Shown here one piece after another: positions 25,889 through 34,403 of a stretch of DNA of 64,000 nt. The stretch is from Hymenobacter sp. DG01 (GTDB lineage: Bacteria; Bacteroidota; Bacteroidia; Cytophagales; Hymenobacteraceae). Numbering within the stretch: the stretch's first letter is position 1; every line of letters starts with the position of its first letter. The notes under the pieces are model-generated. The model was not told the origin of the DNA. It made no database searches and saw only the letters and a program-made list of their open reading frames with translations. The DNA lies in contig NZ_CP040936.1 of the NCBI RefSeq assembly GCF_006352025.1, positions 744,001-808,000 of the forward strand. Direction: 5' to 3'. The position numbers and the translations under genes were made by a program.

Positions 25889-26170
25889 ATGGAAACGCCT
25901 GAACCGTCCAAACAGCCCGAGCTGTCCACCGGGGCCCTGCTGGGCCGGGTAGTGGCAGCTAATTTCGCCGCCTTGTTGGTACTCAGTAGTCTGGGCGGCT
26001 TTATCGGGATGCTGGCCCTGCCGGTACTGAACCTGGTAATCGGGGTGGCGCTTCTGTTTACCGCCCACCGCAAGCTGGGCAAGGTCATGCTCGTGTCGGG
26101 GCTGGTGGTGGGCTTGCTGGGGCTGGGCACCTGCGCCCTTATCCTCAGTAATCTGCGCGTCAATCACTGA
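25889..26170 (+). CDS. Small two- to three-helix membrane protein
   Basis: 93 residues. A polar 22-residue N-terminus is followed by three hydrophobic stretches (residues about 27-48, 49-58 and 69-90, with TAHRKLGK as the short loop). I know no family for it. It starts 14 bases after the radical-SAM gene and ends before a strong terminator, so it is the last gene of that transcript. It might anchor or assist the radical-SAM enzyme at the membrane; that is inference from position only. Confidence 0.65.
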   Translation: METPEPSKQPELSTGALLGRVVAANFAALLVLSSLGGFIGMLALPVLNLVIGVALLFTAHRKLGKVMLVSGLVVGLLGLGTCALILSNLRVNH

Positions 26171-26232
26171 CAGCTGGGGTAGGGGCGTTTGGGCCTGTGC
26201 TCAGGGTCTCAGAAATTGCTCTGACGGAAAAC

Positions 26233-26263
26233 AAAAAGCCCGGCTATGGTAGCCGGGCTTTTT
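26233..26263. terminator. Bidirectional intrinsic terminator
   Basis: 14-bp perfect stem (26233-26246 with 26250-26263), 3-base loop, A-run on one side and T-run on the other. It serves the convergent genes ending at 26170 and 26288. Confidence 0.9.
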
Positions 26264-26287
26264 GCACTTGAACAGGGAGAAAGGCGC

Positions 26288-26788
26288 TTAGCGCGCGAAT
26301 ACCGAGGTATAGGTGGTAGTGCCTTGCTCGCCGGTTTGGGTTAGCTTGAGGCGCAGGGTCGTGCTGGTCAGCTCTTCTACGGCGTAGTGGCGGGTCACGT
26401 CGGGTTGAGTAACCGTCAGGGAGTCGCCGGACAGCGTCCAGGAGCCGGTGAGCTGCTGGGGAGCTTCGGGGTGTGCTTTAAGGGCGGCCTCATCGAGGGT
26501 GTAGCTGCCGCCGGTGTTGAACAGATGCAGATTGTCGCGTTGGGCGTCCTTGATGCGCGGGAACAGGTCCACGGCGGGGGTAGCGACGGCACCCGGGGTA
26601 GCAGTAACCAGCGTCAGGCCGGTCAGGCGCCAGGGGCCGGCAGCCAGCAGCTCCGGTTTCGATTGGACGGTTGTAGCGGCAGCTGCCACTTCCTGGGCGG
26701 GATCTTTAATCTCCTCAATCTCTTTTTCGCAAGAGGCAAATACGAGGGTACTAGCCAGCAGGCTCAGGAATACGGGCAGTTTCTTCAT
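26288..26788 (-). CDS. Lipocalin-like lipoprotein
   Basis: 166 residues from ATG 26788 (MKKLPVFLSLL). A lipoprotein signal with lipobox VFASC places the lipidated Cys near residue 20. After an acidic/Ala spacer, the domain from about 55 to 166 reads GPWRLTGLTL ... HLFNTGGSYTLDEAA ... GSWTLSGDSLTVTQ ... VEELTSTTLRLKLTQ. This is the pattern of the small lipocalin-like beta-barrel lipoproteins common in Bacteroidota. They face the periplasm or the cell surface and have no known enzymatic role. The in-frame sequence upstream to 26857 is not part of the protein. Confidence 0.75.
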   Translation of the reverse strand: MKKLPVFLSLLASTLVFASCEKEIEEIKDPAQEVAAAATTVQSKPELLAAGPWRLTGLTLVTATPGAVATPAVDLFPRIKDAQRDNLHLFNTGGSYTLDEAALKAHPEAPQQLTGSWTLSGDSLTVTQPDVTRHYAVEELTSTTLRLKLTQTGEQGTTTYTSVFAR

Positions 26789-27047
26789 GAAAACGGGTTT
26801 TGGTGATTGTACAACAACACGCTTCGAGGCGTAGTACATCTGCGGCATAAGCCTCACTTTTTACGTCCAACTTCTCTACTACCTGGCCGCCCGTGGGCTT
26901 CCGATAATACAAAGGTAGTAGATTGTAATTAATACTGGTTCAGGCGATTAGAAAAATTAACTGATTCGTGATACCTGGTATCTGTGAGGTGCAATATCAG
27001 CCGTATTTTCTTGCTTTAGAGCCCTATATATCCCCGAAAAACAAAAT

Positions 27048-27072
27048 CAGCCGACTGGGTTTCAGTCGGCTG
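27048..27072 (-). terminator. Terminator of the Fpg-like gene
   Basis: 10-bp perfect stem (27048-27057 with 27063-27072), 5-base loop, followed on the minus strand by a T-rich run (ATTTTGTTTTT). The rest of the gap 26789-27103 is AT-rich with no gene seen. Confidence 0.8.
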
Positions 27073-27103
27073 TACCAAATATAGAATATGGTTTTTTAAG
27101 TAT

Positions 27104-27922
27104 TTACCTGAGTTGCTGGCAATGAGGGCAGGTATAAGTAGCCCGTCCACCGACATACGTTTTTTCAATTTTAGTAGTAGCATGCCGCGGACAGAACTGG
27201 TGCTGATCGGTGCCGGGTGTCGCGGAATCGTCCCATTCGCGGGCGTGAATAAGGAAGCTGGCCGGAAATTCCCGGTAGGTAGCCTCATGCCCGATGGCCG
27301 TACGCAGGACCAGCTGAATAGCGCCGTGCAGGTCCTCAAACTCAGGAGTAGTCAGGGTGTGGGCCGGGCGCTCCGGGTGCAGGCGTGCCTGAAACAGCAC
27401 TTCATCTACAATCCAATTCCCGAGGCCCGCCGTGATGCTCTGGTCCAGCAGCAGCGGTTTTAGGAAAGTTTTGCGTTTGGCGAGCTTGTTCTGCAGTTGC
27501 TCGGCGGTAACATCTAGGGCGTCGGGGCCCAGCTTTTTCGCCTGTTGATACTGCGCTATGCCTTCGGCCAGCCGGATGCGGCCAAACTTGCGCGGATCGA
27601 TAAACGCCACCCGCAGCCCCGACTCCAGGTGAAAGGCCACGCGGGTAAACCGGGGCGCATCGGCCTCGTCGCGGTAGGCGCCTACGTCGCCGGTCATGCC
27701 GAAGTGCAGCACCAGTACCTGCCCGCTACTCAGGAGCAGAAAGCAGTTTTTGCCCAGCCGGCTGGTACCGGTTACCGTGCGGCCCACCAGGGCCCGGCGC
27801 AGGGTATCCTCATCGGTGGCCAGTACGTGGGCGTCTTTTACTTCAAGGGCCGTAATGGATTGGTGCAGCATCACCTCATCCAGAAAGCGGCGGTAGGTTT
27901 CAACTTCCGGTAGTTCGGGCAT
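27104..27922 (-). CDS. Fpg/Nei family DNA glycosylase
   Basis: 272 residues. The start MPELPEVETYRR gives the catalytic Pro2 and Glu3 after removal of Met. Lys in LGKNCFLLL and the helix-two-turn-helix part (QSITAGLGNWIVDEVLFQARLHPERP) are present, and the C-terminal zinc finger ends the protein. The finger is unusual: its ligands read C244-x2-H247 and C265-x2-C268, so one Cys of the usual C4 set is His. R260 in GGRATYTC is the conserved DNA-contacting Arg. Such enzymes remove oxidised purines such as 8-oxoguanine and cut the strand. The start at 27922 is fixed by the processing requirement; in-frame sequence to 27997 is excluded. Confidence 0.9.
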   Translation of the reverse strand: MPELPEVETYRRFLDEVMLHQSITALEVKDAHVLATDEDTLRRALVGRTVTGTSRLGKNCFLLLSSGQVLVLHFGMTGDVGAYRDEADAPRFTRVAFHLESGLRVAFIDPRKFGRIRLAEGIAQYQQAKKLGPDALDVTAEQLQNKLAKRKTFLKPLLLDQSITAGLGNWIVDEVLFQARLHPERPAHTLTTPEFEDLHGAIQLVLRTAIGHEATYREFPASFLIHAREWDDSATPGTDQHQFCPRHATTKIEKTYVGGRATYTCPHCQQLR

Positions 27923-28084
27923 GTAAAGAAATGTGTAGGTTAGCAGGAAGCACCCGCGCGGAGAGGGCGGAGCAGCCCTTGGTAACAAGCGCGGCACTAG
28001 GCTACGTTCCCGGCCCGCTCAACCTCTGCGCCAGCCCGGCTGCGCTGCCGCGAAAAGCGCCCCGGCGGCCTGCCCGTGCGCCTG

Positions 28085-28987
28085 CTAGAGCCGGAGCAGG
28101 CCCTCCAGCACCACTACGCCAGTGCCCCCTATCTGTACCGCCTCAATGGCCTCGCGGGGGCCATGCACGCTTACCTGCACCGTGCCCGGCCGGCCCAGCC
28201 AGTGACCCTGCTCAGCTATAAAATGCGGGCTGCTAAGAAAGCCGTAGTGCCAGAGGTAGGCAGCCATGCCGCCGGTAGCCGAGCCGGTTACGGCGTCTTC
28301 GAGCACATCGGGCGGGGTGCACAGGTGGCGGGCAAAGGTGGTGCCGGCGGGCGTGGCCCCTTCCAGGCAAAACAGATGGGAGCTGAAGAAGCCGGTGTGC
28401 TGCCGGTATTCCTCCAGGGCCGCGGGGTTGGGTAGGTGGGCCCGGCGCAGGGTAGCCGCGTCGCGCACCAGCACCATGAGCTGGGGCGTGCCCGTGCTCA
28501 CCGTCTGAATTACGGAGCCCGGCACCAGGTCGTCGGGGGTAAGGCCAAACAGGGGCAGTACCTGGGCCGCGTCGTGCACCTGCCCAAATACCGGGCGGCG
28601 CTGGGTCATCAGGACGCGGGGCGGGGTTTGGGCCGTGGCGGGGGGTAGGACCTCAATGGCGATGGGGCCGTGCAGCAGCTCCAGCTGCAACCGGAGGTTT
28701 TCGGCCGTTGGGCGGGGTAGGCGGCCCGTGTGCAGCAGCGCCGTGATGGTGGCAATGGTGGGGTGGCCGGCCAGCGGAATCTCCTCGCTGGGTGTAAAGT
28801 AGCGCACCCCAAACTCGGCTACCTCCGAGCGCCGCACAAAGGCCGTTTCCGACTGGTTGAACTCCTGGGCCAGGCGCTGCATCTGCTCGTCGGTGAGGTC
28901 GTCGGCGTCCAGCACTACGGCGCAGGGGTTGCCGCCCAGGGCAGTTTCAGTAAAGGCGTCTATCAGCAGAAAGGGGTAGGAGGACAT
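28085..28987 (-). CDS. PhzF family isomerase-like protein
   Basis: 300 residues, a two-lobed diaminopimelate-epimerase fold. The N-terminal block FLLIDAFTETALGGNPCAVVLDA and NQSETAFVRRS are the family signatures; Glu of QSETAFV is the catalytic acid in PhzF. The second half carries the glycine motif TGSATGGMAAYLW. Most bacterial members are not in phenazine clusters and act on unknown small molecules. None of the phz genes is near, so a phenazine role is not supported. The gene is monocistronic. Confidence 0.87.
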   Translation of the reverse strand: MSSYPFLLIDAFTETALGGNPCAVVLDADDLTDEQMQRLAQEFNQSETAFVRRSEVAEFGVRYFTPSEEIPLAGHPTIATITALLHTGRLPRPTAENLRLQLELLHGPIAIEVLPPATAQTPPRVLMTQRRPVFGQVHDAAQVLPLFGLTPDDLVPGSVIQTVSTGTPQLMVLVRDAATLRRAHLPNPAALEEYRQHTGFFSSHLFCLEGATPAGTTFARHLCTPPDVLEDAVTGSATGGMAAYLWHYGFLSSPHFIAEQGHWLGRPGTVQVSVHGPREAIEAVQIGGTGVVVLEGLLRL

Positions 28988-29061
28988 GGCAGAAAAGCAG
29001 GTACAGGATCAAAGGTAGGGCAAGCCGACCAACGGACACGGTGGCGGCCTGAACATGAAAA

Positions 29062-29091
29062 AAGGCCGGCTTCCACACGGAAGCCGGCCTT
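29062..29091 (-). terminator. Terminator of the M48 protease gene
   Basis: 13-bp perfect stem (29062-29074 with 29079-29091), ACAC loop, and a T-run on the minus strand. Confidence 0.88.
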
Positions 29092-29118
29092 CAGGGATAA
29101 TGCTTGTATCAGAAGCTC

Positions 29119-30003
29119 CTACGACGGATCGGAGAGCAGGGCTACCTGCCGGCCGCTGGTGTCATAGATGCCCCCATTGCGGCTGATGTAGAGGCGGCGC
29201 TGCTGCCCATCTACCAGCACGTAGGGGTAGTTGGTGCTTTCCGAGCGGGTGAGGCGGCCTACAACCTGGGCGGTGCGGTCCTGGCGGTCAACGCGCACCA
29301 CGCTGAGGCGGTTGGTGATGTAATAGGGGTCATCGGGGTTGTCGCGGAAGGTGATTTTGCCCAGCACGCTCACGGGGCTGGCAGTAGTAGCCACCGTACG
29401 GACGGGAGCCGTGGCGCGGTCAGCCAGCACGGCGGGGGTAGCTGAGGGGGCCGCCGTGCGGGTGCTGGCTACAATCTGCTGATTGGCCCGCTGCCACCCC
29501 TCGCCAATGGCCGTGAGGCGGGTGCGGCGGCCGGGGTGAGTCGGCGAGGCCTCGTCGTCGGATACGACGGCCATGCCGGCCTGGGCCTGGGCCAGGCTAG
29601 CCCCCATTTTCCGCAGCACAAACCCCGAAAACTCGTCGGCTTCCAACTCATCGGCCGGGTTAGAGCCCCCGGCGCGCAAGGTGTGGCCATTGAGGTGGTG
29701 CCCCATTTCGTGGGCCAGAATGCTGATGCCAGCCCAGTCGGTACGGCCGGCGCGGTTTACCGCCGCTACAAACTGCGGGTTATATAAGAGGTAGCGCTTG
29801 CCGCCATATACCACGGCCGCAGCGTTTTGCACCTCGGTGGTGGCGCGCAGCTCAAAGCGCGGCTTAAGCCCCACTACATCCGTGATTTCGCGAAGCACGT
29901 CGCGCTGCCCAGTGGAGGTTTGCGCCACGGCTGAGCCGGAGAGTAGGAGCCACCCGGCAAGCACCAAGCCTGCGAAGCAGCGGAAGAAGCGAGGGTGGTT
30001 CAT
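29119..30003 (-). CDS. Secreted M48 family zinc metalloprotease
   Basis: 294 residues. The signal peptide ends near GSAVAQ (residue 28). The catalytic motif is H98-E-M-G-H102 in ILAHEMGHHLNGH, and the third zinc ligand is probably E121 in ELEADEFSG, as in the M48 ExxAD pattern. The region after about residue 175 is an Ala/Thr linker, followed by a small beta-rich C-terminal part (NDPDDPYYITNRLSVVRVDRQ to the end) without a known name. M48 proteases of this secreted type take part in envelope quality control (BepA-like), though this one lacks the TPR part of BepA. The gene starts back to back with the protease pseudogene at 30191. Confidence 0.85.
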   Translation of the reverse strand: MNHPRFFRCFAGLVLAGWLLLSGSAVAQTSTGQRDVLREITDVVGLKPRFELRATTEVQNAAAVVYGGKRYLLYNPQFVAAVNRAGRTDWAGISILAHEMGHHLNGHTLRAGGSNPADELEADEFSGFVLRKMGASLAQAQAGMAVVSDDEASPTHPGRRTRLTAIGEGWQRANQQIVASTRTAAPSATPAVLADRATAPVRTVATTASPVSVLGKITFRDNPDDPYYITNRLSVVRVDRQDRTAQVVGRLTRSESTNYPYVLVDGQQRRLYISRNGGIYDTSGRQVALLSDPS

Positions 30004-30114
30004 GAAAAAGTCCTGTTAGATGGAGATACTGAGTTGACAAGAACCTTGCCGGAAATCCGCAGCCAAAATAAAGGCCTCAGGACCTAAGCAAGCAAAGATG
30101 GTGGCAAGGAACAT

Positions 30115-30122
30115 TATCTTTG
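30115..30122 (+). promoter_or_regulatory. -7 element TATCTTTG
   Basis: Exact match to the TAnnTTTG consensus, identical to the octamer before both tRNA-Glu genes, 69 bases before the ATG at 30191. No good -33 TTG is visible at 19 bases, so it is a candidate only. Confidence 0.45.
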
Positions 30123-30190
30123 GCGCCTCGGTTGCAGCTGCTACGCGAGTGGGACAGAGAGAAGAGGATGCCGAATACCTACTGAGTTAC

Positions 30191-32294
30191 ATGAAAAAAA
30201 CACAATTAACCTGGCAATGGTTCACCCGAGCCGGCGCTAGCCTGCTGCTCCTGCTGGGGCCGGCAGCCGGGGTAGTACACGCCCAGGAAACCTGCCTGCT
30301 GGAGCCATTGCCCCTGAGCCAGCGCGTAGCCGCCGCCACGCTGGTAGTGGAAGCCCGCGTAACGGCCGCCCGCAGCCAGGACGAGGGCGCCCACATCGTT
30401 ACCCTTAACGAGCTGGAAGTTTATAAAGTATTCCGGGGTGCCCTGCCTTCCGGAAACCTGACCGTAGCCACGGCGGGCGGCACGGTGGGGCTGCGCCGGG
30501 AGCAGGTTACCAACTCGGCCCAGCTGGCCATAGGGCAGCAGGGCGTGTTTCTGCTGGTGCCCGATGCCCGGCAGCCCGGCCGCTACCGCCTGTACGCCGG
30601 CCCGCAGGGGCTCATCAGCTACGATTTAACCACCGCTACCGCCTCCGAGCCGTTCGCGCGGTATGCTTCCATTGCCGAGGAGTTGTACCCAGCCCTGGAA
30701 GAACCAGCCGGTCAGGCAGTACGGGCGGTGCGGCCCAACACTGCCCTGCAGGCACGCCTGAGCCGGGCGGCCCGGCCTGCCGCCGCGCCCCTTATCAGCA
30801 GCCTGAGCCCGGCCGTTATTACGGCCGGCACAGGGGCGGTACTCACCATCAAAGGGTCGGGGTTTGGGGCCACGCAGGGTAAAGGACTGGTAGGTTTCCG
30901 CAACGCCGATAACGGGGGGCAGTCCTTCGTTTCGCCCCTGGCCTCGGAGTACGTAAGCTGGTCGGATACTGAAATTAAGGTGCGCGTGCCCTCGGTGGCC
31001 GAAGGCAACGGCGGCACGGCAGGCTCGGGGGCGGTGCTGGTAACCAATGGCACCTCGGAAAGCGCCCTAAGCCTGGACAACCTTACCATTGACTACGCCC
31101 GAATTAACCTTGACTATCAGTCGGATGCCAACTCCCCGCTGCGGGCCTACCCCGTCGCACTGGCCGGCCCCGACAAACAAGGGGGCTATACCCTGCAGTA
31201 CAACGAGCGGTTTGCCGCCAACACGGCCGCTAAGCAGGCCTTCGAGCGGGCCCTGCTCACCTGGCGCAATGGGGTGGGGGCTAACCGCAAAATAGCCTCC
31301 ACTACTACCACTGTTAACACCGAGGACCAGCGCGACAACATCAACCTGGTTAGCTTTGATGATGCCCAGGAGCTGGACGCCGGGGTGCTGGGGGTAACTT
31401 ATTCCTACTACGCCGGCTGCAGCAGCGGCGGGGCCATCAGCTGGGCGCTAACCGGTACTGATTACATTTTTGACGGGGAGCAAAGCTGGCAGTTTACGTC
31501 GGCCAATCCTGGCAGTGGGCAGTTCGATTTTGAAAGCGTAGCCCTGCACGAGCAAGGCCACGGCCTGCAGCTGGGGCATATTGCATATTATTAAGCCGGG
31601 GGCTGTGATGCACTATGCCATTGCGCCCGCATCCCGGAACCGGGCCCTGAGCCTGACCAGCGACGTAGCCGGTGCCAACGCAGAAACGGAGTTCAGCCTT
31701 ACGGCTCCCAACTGCGGCATCGGGGCGTACTCCCGGCTGGCGCCGGTACCCCTGCCGGTAACCCTGGTGAGCTTCGGGGCGGAGGTAACGCGGGCCGGTG
31801 TACAGCTGCAGTGGCGCACATCGGTGGAGCTAAACAGCCAGTTTTTTGCTCTGGAAGCTACCCATGACCCTGCCACTGCGGCCTGGGAGGAGGTAGTTCG
31901 CCTACCTGCCGCCGGCACCAGCACTACCCCCCGCGCCTACACCTACCTCGATGCCCGGCCCCTGGGCACGCTACGCTACTACCGCCTGCGCCAGCAGGAC
32001 CTGGACGGAACCTCGCATTACTCCGAAGTCCTGACCGTGACCCCTGCGTTGGCCGAGGCCCGGCTGATGGCCTACCCCAACCCGTTCACTACGGAGCTGC
32101 AGGTGCAAGTGCCCGCCGGGTCGGCTGCTACCCTGCGCCTGCTCGACCTCACGGGGCGGAGCGTGTACGCGCAGCACGTGCCGGCTGCCCAAACCTCCCT
32201 CACGCTTACGCCGCCCGCGCTGCAACCGGGCGTGTATCTGCTGGAGTGGCGGAGCGGCGGCCAGGTAGAGCGTACCCGCCTGCTAAAGCAGTAA
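30191..32294 (+). pseudogene. T9SS-exported metzincin-type protease, frameshifted in the zinc motif
   Basis: The first frame (ATG 30191 to stop 31592-31594) gives a signal peptide ending at VHAQ, an N-terminal domain, an IPT/TIG-type fold (LISSLSPAVITAGTGAVLTIKGSGF) and the start of a matrixin-like catalytic domain with HEQGHGLQLGH. It then stops. The next frame resumes as IKPGAVMHYAI (the Met-turn), and ends with a T9SS sorting domain (AYPNPFTTELQVQV to RTRLLKQ). The frames are joined if one copy of a 7-bp tandem duplication at 31576-31589 is removed, giving LGHIIKPGAVMHY. The zinc motif also has Gln where metzincins have Gly (HExxHxxGxxH). An intact copy would be about 697 residues. Broken as written; it may be reversible by loss of a repeat unit. 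Confidence 0.85.
31576..31589 (+). repeat. 7-bp tandem duplication GCATATT x2
   Basis: Two adjacent copies of GCATATT (31576-31582, 31583-31589) immediately after the second His codon of the zinc motif. Removing one restores the frame between the catalytic half and the Met-turn/T9SS half. Confidence 0.85.
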
Positions 32295-32309
32295 CAGGGC
32301 AAAAAACCA

Positions 32310-32353
32310 ACAAGCCTCAACCCCGGAATGCATATTCCGGGGTTGAGGCTTGT
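32310..32353 (+). terminator. 20-bp perfect hairpin after the protease pseudogene
   Basis: Arms 32310-32329 and 32334-32353 pair perfectly with a 4-base loop. It is preceded by an A-run but has no T-run on the plus strand. Confidence 0.65.
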
Positions 32354-32460
32354 GAAGGGGGTAGGGGCAAGCCCCACGGAGCAATAGGCAAACAGGACTG
32401 GCTGCTGTAGCGGCGCTGCCGGGCGGCCTTTGCCTGGTAGTTGGGTTGTCTCGCCAGGCT

Positions 32461-34257
32461 TTACGCCGCGGCAGTTGCGCGGCCCGGCGTAATGGCCGAC
32501 TGGGGCCGCTCCCCGATCTGCTGCCGCCACATGGCGTAGTAGAGGCCGCGCTGGGCCAGTAGCTCGTCGTGGCGGCCGGCCTCGGCTACGTGGCCGCGCT
32601 CCAGCACGAAAATGCGGTCGGCGTGCAGGATGGTGCTCAGGCGGTGGGCAATGAGGATGGTAATGTGCTGGCGCGAGCCCGAGAGCTCCCGCACCGTCTG
32701 GCCGATTTCCTCTTCCGTGAGCGAGTCCAGGGCCGAGGTGGCTTCGTCAAACACCAATAGGGTAGGGCGGCGCAGCAGGGCCCGCGCGATGCTCAGGCGT
32801 TGTTTTTCCCCACCCGATACCTTCACGCCGCCTTCCCCGATAACCGTGTCGAGGCCCAGGGGCGCGCGGGCCAGCAGCGTGTGCGCGGCTGCTTGGTGTA
32901 GGGCCCGAATGCACTGCTCGTCGGTGGCGTGGGGGGCCACGAAGCGCAGATTTTCACGGATGGTACCAGCAAACAGCTGGGTATCCTGGGTTACAAACCC
33001 AATTTGCTCGCGCAGCAAATCCAGGTCCAGCTCGGGGCCGGGAATGTTGTTGTAGAGGATCTGGCCGGTAGCCGGGGGGTAGAGGCCCACCAGCAGTTTC
33101 ACCAGGGTGGTTTTGCCAGAGCCCGAAGGCCCCACGAAAGCAATGGTTTCGCCGAGCTTGGTCTGAAAGCTGATGCCATCCAGGGCCGGGGCGCTGGCCG
33201 TGAGATGCTGGAAGCGCACGTCCTGAAACGTCAGGGTCTCAATCTTCTCAATCACCTTGGGGTGCGTGGGCTTCACCTCCTTGGGCGTATCCAGAATCTG
33301 CTGGTAGTTGGCCAGGGAAGCTTCCGTTTCGCGGTACACATTAATGATGGTGCCCATTTCCTGCAGGGGCCCGAAAATGGCGAAGGAGTAGAAAAAGAAC
33401 GTAATAAACTTACCTGGCTCAATCACCTCCTGCACCACCAGAAACACCAGCATGAGCAGAATCACGTTGCGCATCAGGTTCACGAAGGTGCCCTGCACGA
33501 ATGATAAGGAGCGTAGGTAGCGTACCTTTTTCAGCTCCAGCTTCAGGATTTTTTCGGTGGTAGCGTTCAGGCGCTGGGTTTCCTGCTGGGCCAGTCCCAG
33601 GCTCTTGATCAGCTCGATATTGCGCAGGCTTTCGGTGGTGGAGCCGGCCAGGGCCGTGGTTTCGGCCACAATGGTTTTCTGGATGGCCTTGATGCGCTTG
33701 CTCAGAAACAGGCTCAGCGTGGCCAGCAGCGGAATTGTCAGGAAATACACTACCGCAATTGGCCAGTACACGCTGACGGCGTACCAGGTCACGAACAGAA
33801 TGGCTACCAGGGAAATAAAGAGCACGTTCACGAAGCTCTGAATAAGCTTCTCCACATCGGTGCGCACTTTCTGGAGCTTGCCCAGGGTTTCGCCGGAGCG
33901 CTGGTCCTCAAACACCTGGTAGGGCAGCTCCAGGGAATGCCGCAGTCCATCGGAATACAGCTGGGCTCCCAGCCGCTGGGTGATGACGTTGGTGTAGTAG
34001 TCCTGAAAGTTTTTGGCGATGCGCGACACCATAGCCACGCCCAGGGCCTTCAGCACAAGCAGGCCCGCCCCACCCGTGACGAATGCCCAGAAGGCCGGAT
34101 GCTGCCCTGTTTTCAGCTTCGGCGATACGTAGCGGTCGATAATCTGCCCCAGAATATAGGGGTCGAGCAGGGAGAATACCTGGTTAATGGCCGCCAGTAG
34201 CAACGCCAGAGCCAGCAGGCCCCAGTAGTTGCGCAGGTAGCTGTAAAGAAGTTTCAT
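32461..34257 (-). CDS. ABC exporter, fused permease-ATPase (MsbA/BmrA-like)
   Basis: 598 residues, a complete half-transporter. An N-terminal six-helix domain (residues about 1-310) is followed by a nucleotide-binding domain. The Walker A is GPSGSGKTTLVKLL near residue 376, the signature is SGGEKQRLSIARALL, the Walker B is LLVFDEATSALDS, and the H-loop His is in LIAHRLST. It works as a homodimer or with another half, exporting lipids, drugs or peptides from the inner membrane. No accessory peptidase domain is present, so it is not a bacteriocin-type exporter. It appears monocistronic. The upstream leader contains the G-rich tract at 34318-34344, whose complement is the TCAC-type pyrimidine arm on the sense strand. 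Confidence 0.92.
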   Translation of the reverse strand: MKLLYSYLRNYWGLLALALLLAAINQVFSLLDPYILGQIIDRYVSPKLKTGQHPAFWAFVTGGAGLLVLKALGVAMVSRIAKNFQDYYTNVITQRLGAQLYSDGLRHSLELPYQVFEDQRSGETLGKLQKVRTDVEKLIQSFVNVLFISLVAILFVTWYAVSVYWPIAVVYFLTIPLLATLSLFLSKRIKAIQKTIVAETTALAGSTTESLRNIELIKSLGLAQQETQRLNATTEKILKLELKKVRYLRSLSFVQGTFVNLMRNVILLMLVFLVVQEVIEPGKFITFFFYSFAIFGPLQEMGTIINVYRETEASLANYQQILDTPKEVKPTHPKVIEKIETLTFQDVRFQHLTASAPALDGISFQTKLGETIAFVGPSGSGKTTLVKLLVGLYPPATGQILYNNIPGPELDLDLLREQIGFVTQDTQLFAGTIRENLRFVAPHATDEQCIRALHQAAAHTLLARAPLGLDTVIGEGGVKVSGGEKQRLSIARALLRRPTLLVFDEATSALDSLTEEEIGQTVRELSGSRQHITILIAHRLSTILHADRIFVLERGHVAEAGRHDELLAQRGLYYAMWRQQIGERPQSAITPGRATAAA

Positions 34258-34317
34258 GAGAGAAAAACAGAGGGGAGACAGGTAAGAAGCACAAACATAC
34301 CCGGAAGGTTTTTATCA

Positions 34318-34344
34318 GGGTAGGAGGGTAGGAGGGTAGGAGGG
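34318..34344 (+). repeat. Four phased GGG tracts (GGGTAGGA repeats), G-quadruplex-type
   Basis: GGG occurs at 34318, 34326, 34334 and 34342, each separated by TAGGA, followed by TATGGGGTGAG. This meets the canonical G3N5 x4 quadruplex rule on the plus strand, which is the template strand of the ABC-exporter leader 60 bases from its ATG. On the sense RNA it is C-rich. Confidence 0.8.
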
Positions 34345-34403
34345 TATGGGGTGAGCATGTGGCGTGTCAAGCCAGTGCCAAACCCATTCGCCTGCCCAGT
34401 TCC

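Noticed and set aside
28085..28987. PhzF-like gene as evidence of a phenazine cluster
   Set aside because: No other phenazine genes are present, and most PhzF-family members have other, unknown roles.
34318..34350. Short tandem repeat as a CRISPR array
   Set aside because: The units are 8 bases with no variable spacers, and no cas genes are in the window.
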